DNA from: Paraprevotella sp.
GTDB taxonomy: Bacteria > Bacteroidota > Bacteroidia > Bacteroidales > Bacteroidaceae
Reading direction: 5' to 3'
Length of the DNA: 5,794 nt
Assembly (NCBI GenBank): GCA_021205005.1
Contig: JAJPYK010000296.1
Span: 18,743 to 24,536, forward strand
Both the position numbers and the translations under genes were made by a program. This document shows positions 1 to 5,794 of this stretch, in pieces. Position 1 is the stretch's first letter. Each line of letters begins with the position of its first letter. The notes below the pieces were generated by a model. The model was not told the DNA's origin and searched no databases. It saw nothing but the letters and a program-made list of their open reading frames with translations.

Positions 1-1526
1 TACTTGGGTTAGGGTTCGTGCGTGAAGATTTCGACCGTCCTACCAAAGAATTCAGTGGCGGATGGCGTATGCGTATTGAATTGGCCAAGTTGCTGTTGCG
101 CCATCCCGATGTTTTGTTGCTTGACGAGCCTACCAACCATTTGGATATCGAAAGTATCCAGTGGCTTGAAAATTTTCTTCTGACTAAGGCCAATGCCGTC
201 GTTTTGGTGAGCCACGACCGTGCTTTTATTAATAACGTGACGAACCGTACCCTTGAAATTTCTTGTGGTCGCGTATATGATTATAAGGTGAAGTACGACG
301 AGTATGTTCGTTTGAGAGAAGAACGACGCGAACAGCAATTGCGGGCTTATGAGAATCAACAGAAGGAAATAGCCAACGTCAGGGAATTTATCGATCGTTT
401 CCGTTATAAGCCGTCTAAGGCCGTGCAGGTGCAGAGCCGTATCAAGCAGTTAGAGAAAATGGTGCCGATAGAGGTGGATGAAGTGGACCGTTCGGCTTTG
501 AGGTTGAAATTTCCGCCGGCTCTCCGTTGCGGGGATTATCCTTTGGTGTGCGAAGACGTACGGAAAGCTTATGGCGATCATGTGGTTTTCCACGATGTGA
601 ACTTATCTATCAAACGAGGTGAAAAGGTGGCCTTTGTCGGAAAGAACGGCGAAGGAAAGTCCACGTTGGTAAAATGTATTATGGGAGAAATTCCGTTTGA
701 AGGACATCTTAAGCTCGGGCATAACGTACAGATTGGATATTTTGCGCAGAATCAGGCTCAATTGCTTGATGGAGAACTCACCGTATTCGATACGATAGAC
801 CGCGTGGCGAAAGGGGATATACGGTTGAAGATCCGTGATATTTTGGGGGCCTTTATGTTTGGAGGCGAAGCTTCGGACAAGAAAGTCAAGGTCCTTTCGG
901 GAGGAGAGCGCAGTCGTTTGGCGATGATTAAGTTGCTGCTCGAACCTGTAAACTTCTTGATTCTGGACGAACCGACGAACCATTTGGATATGCGTTCTAA
1001 AGATGTGCTGAAAGAAGCTATCCGCGATTTTGACGGTACGGCGGTTATCGTAAGTCATGACCGTGAGTTTCTCGATGGTCTGGTCTCTAAGGTCTACGAG
1101 TTCGGCGGAGGGTTGGTAAAGGTACATTTGGGAGGAATCTACGATTTCCTGCAGAAAAAAAAGATCGATTCTTTAAATGACTTGCAAAAGTCTGCATCAT
1201 ATTCCTCGCCGGACGCAGTTGCTCGCGGAAATGCGGAGAATACAGTCAAAAGCAACCGTTTGACCTATGAACAGCAGAAAGAGTACCAGAGGAAGCTTCG
1301 CAAACTGGAGAAAACAGTGGAGCAGTACGAAACTCAAATCGGTGAATTGGAGGCTGCGGTGAAGATGTTGGAGGATCGAATGGCTTCTCCGGAAGGAGCT
1401 GCCGACGCTACGCTTTACGAACGGCATGGTGCGTTGAAGAAACAGTTGGATGCGGCTGTCGGTGCGTGGGAAGAAGCTTCTGTGGCTCTTGAGGAGGCTC
1501 AACGCAACGATCTGCGGCTTGATTAG
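1..1526 (+). CDS. ABC-F family ATPase (YheS/Uup-like translation factor), 5' partial
   Basis: This is a soluble tandem-ABC protein of the ABC-F type. Such proteins bind the ribosomal E site and help stalled or antibiotic-bound ribosomes; they are not transporters, and no membrane segment is visible. The frame is open from base 3, so the GTG at 18 is not the start; roughly 150 N-terminal residues, including the first Walker A, lie outside. Counting from base 18, ABC1 shows the signature FSGGW (12-16), Walker B Asp36-Glu37 and H-loop His66. A charged helical linker (about 92-150) fits the P-site tRNA interaction motif. ABC2 is complete: Walker A GKNGEGKST (208-216), Q-loop Gln244, signature LSGGER (293-298), Walker B Asp317-Glu318, His347. 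Both catalytic glutamates are present, so it should be active. A coiled-coil tail (about 418-500) resembles the ABC_tran_CTD of YheS/Uup. The exact subfamily, and whether it gives antibiotic resistance, cannot be decided; a housekeeping role seems likelier. Confidence 0.95.
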   Translation, partial: LGLGFVREDFDRPTKEFSGGWRMRIELAKLLLRHPDVLLLDEPTNHLDIESIQWLENFLLTKANAVVLVSHDRAFINNVTNRTLEISCGRVYDYKVKYDEYVRLREERREQQLRAYENQQKEIANVREFIDRFRYKPSKAVQVQSRIKQLEKMVPIEVDEVDRSALRLKFPPALRCGDYPLVCEDVRKAYGDHVVFHDVNLSIKRGEKVAFVGKNGEGKSTLVKCIMGEIPFEGHLKLGHNVQIGYFAQNQAQLLDGELTVFDTIDRVAKGDIRLKIRDILGAFMFGGEASDKKVKVLSGGERSRLAMIKLLLEPVNFLILDEPTNHLDMRSKDVLKEAIRDFDGTAVIVSHDREFLDGLVSKVYEFGGGLVKVHLGGIYDFLQKKKIDSLNDLQKSASYSSPDAVARGNAENTVKSNRLTYEQQKEYQRKLRKLEKTVEQYETQIGELEAAVKMLEDRMASPEGAADATLYERHGALKKQLDAAVGAWEEASVALEEAQRNDLRLD

Positions 1527-1552
1527 GAATGAACTTTAATCTATATAATAAA

Positions 1553-3583
1553 ATGAAGTTGAAGTTTTTTTGGTCGTTTGTGGTTGGGGCTGTCTTGTCT
1601 GCGGCAACGGATGCCCAGCCTACCTTGAAGGATGGCATTGATCTGAGTGATCTGGATCAATCGGTGAAGCCGGGTGAGAGTTTTTACGAATATGCCAATG
1701 GGGGGTGGAATAAAAAGCATCCGCTTCCGCCCGAGAATCCGCGCTACGGGACGTTTGAAGAGTTGATAGAGAAAAATACCGAACAGTTACAAGGTATTAT
1801 CGAAACTTATGCCCAAGGACACTATGCCGAAGGTTCTTTGGAACAGAAGGTTGGAGAACTTTATAATATCGTGATGGATAGTGTCAAGCAGAACCGTGAA
1901 GGATATGACCCGATCAAATCTGATTTGGAGACTATTGCCGCTATTAAGTATCGTAAGGAGGTGATACCGATGATGGCCTCGTTGATGCGCAAGGGGGTTC
2001 AGGGGTATTTCTCGTTCGACATTGATGCCGATATAAAGAACAGCAGCATGAACCTTGTAGGGATTGGGCAAGACGGGTTGTCTTTGGGGGAAAGGGAATA
2101 TTATCTTGATCAGGACTCTGCTACCGTTCACGTGCGTGAGGCGTTCAAGGTCTATGTGAAAAAGATGTTCGTTCTATGCGGTTTCAGCGAAGCCGACGCC
2201 CGGAAGAAGATGAAGGCTGTGCTTGATATAGAAACTCGCATAGCCCGTCCTTCTTATTCGGCGGCTCAAAGACGTGTTCCCGAGGCCAATTATCATAAAA
2301 TGACATATGCCGACTTGCAGAAGAATTATGCCGGCATTGATTGGGACTCCTTCTTTAAGGCCATGGGGGTTAAGGGGTTGACAGAGGTTTGCTTATCGCA
2401 GATCGAACCGATACGCGAGGTGGAAAAGATTCTTGCGGAAGTGCCTGTCGAGGAACAGAAATCCTATATGGAGTGGAAACTTATTGATGCTGCGGCACCT
2501 TATTTAAGTGATGAACTGCGTGAATGCTCGTTTGATTTTTACAGTCGTACCATGTCGGGACAGCAGCAGCAGCGTCCGCGTTGGAAGAGAGCTGTGGCAA
2601 GTGTGGAAAGCGCAATGGGCGAAGGTCTGGGCCGTTTGTATGTGGAGAAGTATTTCCCTGCGGCAGCCAAGGCACGCATGCTCAAACTGGTGAAGAATCT
2701 GCAGAGTGCTTTAGCGGCCCGCATTCAGGCACAGGACTGGATGAGCGATGAAACCAAGAAAGTGGCGCTCGACAAGTTGAATGCTTTTTATGTGAAGATC
2801 GGTTATCCTAATAAATGGCGCGATTATTCGGGACTGGTCATTAAGAATGATAGTTATTGGGCCAATGTCGTGCGGTGTTGTGAGTTTGACATGGCTTATA
2901 TGATTGCGCACAAATTGAATAAACCTGTAGACCGCGAAGATTGGTTCATGACGCCTCAGACGGTGAACGCTTACTATAATCCTACGACCAATGAGATTTG
3001 TTTCCCGGCCGGTATCCTTCAACCGCCGTTCTTCGACATGTCGGCCGATGATGCTTACAATTACGGGGCCATCGGTGTCGTGATCGGGCACGAGATGACT
3101 CACGGATTCGATGACCAGGGACGCCAGTTCGACAAGAACGGCAATCTGTGCGATTGGTGGGCTCCCGGTGATGCCGAGCGTTTTGAGGCACGGGCTAAAG
3201 TGATGAAGGATTTCTTTGATCAAATCAGCGTGTTGCCGGATTTGAAAGCTAACGGCGCACTGACCTTGGGTGAGAATCTGGCCGATCACGGAGGTCTGAT
3301 GGTGGCTTATCACGCCTTCCAATATGCCATGAAAGAGAAACCGCTGAAGACGGAGGACTGTTTTACACCGGAGCAGCGTTTCTTCTTGGCTTATGCTCAT
3401 TTGTGGGCCGGTAACATCAGCGATGAAAGGATTCGCTTCTGTACGAAGAGCGATCCGCATGCTTTGGGACGCTGGAGAGTCGACGGCGAATTGCCTCACA
3501 TCGACATGTGGTATGATGCCTTTGGCATTACGGAAAAGGATCCGATGTTCATTCCTAAAGAAAAACGGGTGACGATTTGGTAA
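1553..3583 (+). CDS. Secreted M13 family zinc endopeptidase (neprilysin/PepO-like)
   Basis: This is a zinc metalloendopeptidase of the M13 family, which cleaves peptides on the amino side of hydrophobic residues; Porphyromonas gingivalis PepO is a related example. With the start at 1553 it has 676 residues, normal for the family. MKLKFF followed by a hydrophobic stretch and a likely cut after TDA (about residue 21) looks like a type I signal peptide. There is no lipobox cysteine, so the protein is probably free in the periplasm or exported. The M13 N-terminal domain spans about 35-415. The catalytic domain has NAYY (472-475), HEMTH (His513, Glu514, His517), ENLAD (Glu574 as third zinc ligand, Asp578), and His636/Arg642 matching neprilysin His711/Arg717. 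It ends in the family-typical VTIW. An in-frame ATG at 1529 would add eight residues, but AGGA abuts it too closely, while 1553 has the AT-rich upstream typical of Bacteroidetes. The 26-base gap behind the ABC-F gene suggests co-transcription. The physiological substrate is unknown. Confidence 0.95.
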   Translation: MKLKFFWSFVVGAVLSAATDAQPTLKDGIDLSDLDQSVKPGESFYEYANGGWNKKHPLPPENPRYGTFEELIEKNTEQLQGIIETYAQGHYAEGSLEQKVGELYNIVMDSVKQNREGYDPIKSDLETIAAIKYRKEVIPMMASLMRKGVQGYFSFDIDADIKNSSMNLVGIGQDGLSLGEREYYLDQDSATVHVREAFKVYVKKMFVLCGFSEADARKKMKAVLDIETRIARPSYSAAQRRVPEANYHKMTYADLQKNYAGIDWDSFFKAMGVKGLTEVCLSQIEPIREVEKILAEVPVEEQKSYMEWKLIDAAAPYLSDELRECSFDFYSRTMSGQQQQRPRWKRAVASVESAMGEGLGRLYVEKYFPAAAKARMLKLVKNLQSALAARIQAQDWMSDETKKVALDKLNAFYVKIGYPNKWRDYSGLVIKNDSYWANVVRCCEFDMAYMIAHKLNKPVDREDWFMTPQTVNAYYNPTTNEICFPAGILQPPFFDMSADDAYNYGAIGVVIGHEMTHGFDDQGRQFDKNGNLCDWWAPGDAERFEARAKVMKDFFDQISVLPDLKANGALTLGENLADHGGLMVAYHAFQYAMKEKPLKTEDCFTPEQRFFLAYAHLWAGNISDERIRFCTKSDPHALGRWRVDGELPHIDMWYDAFGITEKDPMFIPKEKRVTIW

Positions 3584-3613
3584 TTCGTAGGGGATAAGAA
3601 AACTCTCTTAGGG

Positions 3614-3650
3614 CAAGCGGAACGATAAAGATTCTAAATCGTTCCGCTTG
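3614..3650 (+). terminator. Hairpin terminator after the M13 peptidase gene
   Basis: A perfect 13-bp inverted repeat (CAAGCGGAACGAT at 3614-3626, its reverse complement at 3638-3650) encloses an 11-base loop. Two G-T pairs and one G-C pair could extend the stem outward to 3611 and 3653. The downstream strand is only modestly T-rich (TTCCGTT), so it is not a textbook poly-U terminator. Its position 30 bases after the M13 stop and just before the metA promoter supports a terminator. On the - strand the stem is followed by AGAGAGTTTT, so it could also stop reverse transcription. Confidence 0.75.
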
Positions 3651-3666
3651 TTCCGTTAAAAATGCC

Positions 3667-3695
3667 TTTGAATTGGCGATATTTCACTACTTTTG
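3667..3695 (+). promoter_or_regulatory. Bacteroidetes-type promoter of metA
   Basis: TACTTTTG at 3688-3695 matches the Bacteroidetes -7 element TAnnTTTG exactly. A TTTG at 3667-3670 could serve as the -33 element. The 17-base spacing is somewhat shorter than the roughly 20 bases usual for these promoters, so the upstream element is less certain. Transcription would start near 3700, giving a leader of only about 25 bases, too short for a SAM riboswitch or attenuator. No obvious operator palindrome overlaps it. Confidence 0.65.
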
Positions 3696-3726
3696 TATCC
3701 GTATAGAATTATAATATAGATTAGAC

Positions 3727-4644
3727 ATGCCGTTAAATTTACCTGACAGACTTCCCGCTATCGAACAATTAAAGAAAGAGAATATCTTCGTGATTGACAG
3801 TTTACGGGCTGCAACGCAAGATATCCGTCATTTGCGCATTGTCATCCTGAATTTGATGCCGTTTAAGAACACCACCGAAACCGACCTCGTCCGTTTGTTG
3901 TCCAATACGCCTTTACAGGTGGAAGTGTCCTTTATGAAAGTGAAAGGGCATACATCGAAGAATACGCCGGTAGAGCACATGAAAGCCTTTTATCGGGATT
4001 TTGAGAGCATGAAGGAGGATAGATTCGATGGCATGATCATCACGGGGGCGCCGGTGGAGCATCTCGATTATGAAGAAGTGAACTATTGGGAGGAGATGGT
4101 GGAGATTTTCGATTGGGCCCGTACGCATGTCACTTCCACGCTTTATATTTGTTGGGCGGCCCAGGCGGGGTTGTATCATTATTACGGCGTTCCCAAATAC
4201 AAGTTGGATAAGAAGATGTTCGGCATCTTCAAACAATATCCGTTGAACCCCATGTTGCCGATATTCCGCGGTTTCGACGATGAATTTTATATGCCTCACA
4301 GCCGTCACACGGAGATACGTCGCGAAGATGTCCTGAAGGTGCCAGGATTGGACGTGATCGCGGAGTCGCCTCAGTCGGGCGTTTGCATGGTCATGGCCCG
4401 CGGGGGGCGTGAGATTTATGTGACGGGGCACTCCGAATACTCGCCGCATACGTTGGATATGGAGTATCGGCGCGATCTGGAGAAAGGACTACCGATAGAA
4501 ATGCCCGTGAACTACTATTGTCATAACGTGCCCAGCGAAGGGCCGTTGGTCACTTGGCGCGCACATGGGAATCTTTTATTCTCCAATTGGCAGAATTATT
4601 ACGTATATCAGGAAACGCCTTTTGATATCAACAGCATCCGATGA
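3727..4644 (+). CDS. metA: Homoserine O-acyltransferase MetA, predicted acetyl-CoA-specific
   Basis: MetA transfers an acyl group from acyl-CoA to the hydroxyl of L-homoserine, committing it to methionine biosynthesis in the cytoplasm. The 305-residue protein is full length and collinear with the Escherichia coli enzyme. It opens with MPLNLPDRLPA, followed by the NLMPFK segment near residue 40. The nucleophile is Cys142 (YICWAAQ), with His235 and Glu237 in GHSEY and Arg249 as a substrate-binding residue. In this family Glu111 specifies acetyl-CoA, as in Bacillus cereus MetA, and Gly111 specifies succinyl-CoA, as in E. coli. Here TGAPVEH places Glu at 111, so O-acetylhomoserine is the expected product. 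The ATG at 3727 is the only sensible start; the upstream is AT-rich without a Shine-Dalgarno sequence. The gene has its own promoter and overlaps the next gene by four bases. The family assignment is near certain; the acyl donor is inferred from one well-characterised residue. Confidence 0.97.
   Translation: MPLNLPDRLPAIEQLKKENIFVIDSLRAATQDIRHLRIVILNLMPFKNTTETDLVRLLSNTPLQVEVSFMKVKGHTSKNTPVEHMKAFYRDFESMKEDRFDGMIITGAPVEHLDYEEVNYWEEMVEIFDWARTHVTSTLYICWAAQAGLYHYYGVPKYKLDKKMFGIFKQYPLNPMLPIFRGFDDEFYMPHSRHTEIRREDVLKVPGLDVIAESPQSGVCMVMARGGREIYVTGHSEYSPHTLDMEYRRDLEKGLPIEMPVNYYCHNVPSEGPLVTWRAHGNLLFSNWQNYYVYQETPFDINSIR
4641..4644 (+). other. ATGA stop/start overlap of metA and the U32 gene
   Basis: The TGA stop of metA (4642-4644) shares bases with the ATG of the U32 gene (4641-4643). 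No Shine-Dalgarno sequence precedes this ATG (upstream is AACAGCATCCG). The arrangement is typical of translational coupling by termination-reinitiation, and implies that both genes sit on one mRNA. Confidence 0.85.
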
Positions 4645-5794
4645 TTAGACGAAGATTTGTAGAACTTCTGGCTCCCGCCCGTAATTGGGAGTGCGCCGTA
4701 GCGGCTGTCGACCACGGCGCGGATGCGGTTTATATCGGGGCTTCGCGCTTCGGTGCGCGTGCTTCTGCCGGCAATTCCATCGAGGACATAGCGCGTGTGG
4801 TGGCCTATGCCCATCTCTATTGGGTAAAAGTGTATGTGACGGTCAATACGATTCTGGAGGATAGCGAACTGGATGATACGAAACGTCTGATTTGGGAGCT
4901 GTATCGCATAGGAGTGGATGCGTTGATCATACAGGATATGGCCTTGCTTGAGCTGGATCTGCCGCCGATACCGTTGCATGCCAGTACGCAGATGGACAAC
5001 CGTACGCCCGAAAAGGTTGCTTTCCTGCAACGGCAGGGATTCAGCCAGGTCGTGTTGGCCCGTGAAATGTCTTTGGCCGAGATACAGGCCGTCCATGACG
5101 CATGCGACGTGCCGCTCGAGGTCTTCGTGCATGGCGCATTGTGTGTCAGTTACAGCGGTCAGTGTTACGTGTCGCAGCATTGTTTCGGCCGTAGTGCCAA
5201 CCGGGGCGAGTGCGCCCAGTTTTGTCGGTTGAAGTTCGATCTGGTGGATCGTGACGGGCGCGTGATCGAACAGGGAAAGCATTTGCTTTCGTTGAAAGAT
5301 ATGAACCGTAGCGAAAATTTGGAACGGCTGTTACAGGCCGGTGTCTCTTCTTTCAAGATCGAAGGCCGGTTGAAAGATGCGGCGTACGTCAAGAATGTCA
5401 CGGCCGGTTATCGCCGGCGTTTGGATGAGATTTTCAAACGTCATCCGGAATATGGGCGGGCCTCTTCCGGTCGGTCTGTGTTCAAATTCACGCCCTGTTT
5501 GGAGAAGAGTTTCAACCGCGGTTTTACTTCCTACTTTCTGGACGGACGTACGTCCGATATGGCTTCTTTCCATTCGCCGAAGTCATTGGGAGAAGAGGTG
5601 GGGGAGGTGAAGGCCGTCTACGGGAAATATGTAGTGGTGTCCGGAGTGAAATCTTTCGCCAATGGCGACGGCCTGTGCTATTTGGACGAACAGGGCGAAC
5701 TGAAAGGATTCAGGGTGAACCGCGCGGAGGCGAATAAGATTTATCCGGCGGAGATGCCGCGGATACGTCCGCATACCCGTTTGTTCCGTAACTT
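4641..5794 (+). CDS. rlhA: U32 family protein, RlhA (YdcP)-like 23S rRNA hydroxylation factor, 3' partial
   Basis: The frame stays open from the ATG at 4641 to the window end, giving 384 residues with no stop. It opens with FVELLAPARNWECA and GADAVYIGASRFGARASA, the usual U32 start. The U32 signature EVFVHGALCVSYSGQC is at about 160-175. Four cysteines (168, 175, 191, 195) match those conserved in U32 proteins and probably bind an iron-sulfur cluster. HASTQ, GRSANRGEC, SFKIEGR and RASSGR follow the layout of E. coli RlhA, not the shorter TrhP (YegQ). RlhA is needed for 5-hydroxycytidine at C2501 of 23S rRNA, in a reaction depending on iron-sulfur assembly and prephenate. RlhA proteins run past 600 residues with a DUF3656-like C-terminal part, so about 250 residues are probably missing here. 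Although often labelled peptidase or collagenase, a tRNA/rRNA hydroxylation role is better supported. RlhA assignment rests on remembered similarity; U32 membership is firm. Confidence 0.88.
   Translation, partial: MIRRRFVELLAPARNWECAVAAVDHGADAVYIGASRFGARASAGNSIEDIARVVAYAHLYWVKVYVTVNTILEDSELDDTKRLIWELYRIGVDALIIQDMALLELDLPPIPLHASTQMDNRTPEKVAFLQRQGFSQVVLAREMSLAEIQAVHDACDVPLEVFVHGALCVSYSGQCYVSQHCFGRSANRGECAQFCRLKFDLVDRDGRVIEQGKHLLSLKDMNRSENLERLLQAGVSSFKIEGRLKDAAYVKNVTAGYRRRLDEIFKRHPEYGRASSGRSVFKFTPCLEKSFNRGFTSYFLDGRTSDMASFHSPKSLGEEVGEVKAVYGKYVVVSGVKSFANGDGLCYLDEQGELKGFRVNRAEANKIYPAEMPRIRPHTRLFRN

Noticed and set aside
18..20. GTG as the start codon of the ABC-F gene
   Set aside because: The frame is open upstream to base 3 and reads LGLGF, the residues that normally precede this point in ABC-F proteins. 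The gene is cut by the window edge; it is not a half-size protein.
603..1127. 174-codon open frame on the - strand
   Set aside because: It covers the second ABC domain of the ABC-F gene exactly opposite Walker A to the H-loop, so it is a shadow.
1541..1549. AT-rich stretch before 1553 as a separate promoter for the M13 gene
   Set aside because: It lacks TAnnTTTG, and a start there would leave essentially no leader. It is better read as the AT-rich translation-initiation region.
2711..3499. 262-codon open frame on the - strand
   Set aside because: It lies wholly inside the M13 gene, whose + frame contains all catalytic motifs. The antisense product resembles no family I know and has no promoter or spacing of its own.
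3710..3715. TATAAT as an E. coli-type -10 box for metA
   Set aside because: It lies only 11 bases before the ATG, and the primary sigma factor of Bacteroidetes recognises TAnnTTTG, which is present upstream.
3913..4449. 178-codon open frame on the - strand
   Set aside because: It is antisense to the catalytic core of metA, with no recognisable domain.
4608..5282. 224-codon open frame on the - strand across the metA-U32 junction
   Set aside because: The + strand carries MetA's C-terminus and the U32 signature with its four cysteines across the same bases. The antisense frame is a shadow of codon bias in the GC-richer U32 gene.
5543..5556. 14-bp perfect palindrome CGGACGTACGTCCG
   Set aside because: It lies within the U32 coding frame (Asp-Gly-Arg-Thr-Ser-Asp) and has no repeat elsewhere or nearby promoter. 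It could be a chance palindrome or a restriction-type site, with no support for a regulatory role.

Overview
The window reads as ordinary chromosome from a member of the Bacteroidales. Three things point there: the protein sequences closely resemble Bacteroides/Parabacteroides-type homologues as I remember them, starts lack Shine-Dalgarno sequences, and the one clear promoter has the Bacteroidetes form (TTTG then TAnnTTTG). This placement rests on pattern recognition; no database search was possible. All four genes lie on the + strand and coding density is high.

Layout. (1) Positions 1-1526 hold the C-terminal three quarters of an ABC-F ATPase, a ribosome-associated translation factor; its N-terminus lies before the window. 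(2) Directly behind it, ending at 3583, is a secreted M13 (neprilysin/PepO-type) zinc endopeptidase with complete catalytic motifs. (3) A 143-base gap contains a hairpin terminator followed by a Bacteroidetes-type promoter, so a new transcription unit starts here. (4) metA (3727-4644) is the first committed step of methionine biosynthesis. Its residue 111 is Glu, which predicts acetyl-CoA rather than succinyl-CoA as acyl donor. (5) A U32-family gene starts at 4641, overlaps the metA stop by ATGA and runs off the window end. It resembles RlhA (YdcP), the 23S rRNA C2501 hydroxylation factor. It has no stop codon inside the window.

The genes split into two likely operons: ABC-F plus M13 peptidase, and metA plus the U32 gene. 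Within the first, the link is only close spacing; within the second, the overlap suggests translational coupling. Two of the four products (ABC-F and the RlhA-like protein) are predicted to act on the ribosome near the peptidyl transferase centre, but nothing in the sequence shows they work together.

I saw no tRNA, rRNA, mobile element, CRISPR array, prophage remnant or toxin-antitoxin pair, and no stretch over 300 bases without a gene. I do not see an undescribed system here. The most useful points are the acyl-donor prediction for MetA and the metA-U32 coupling.
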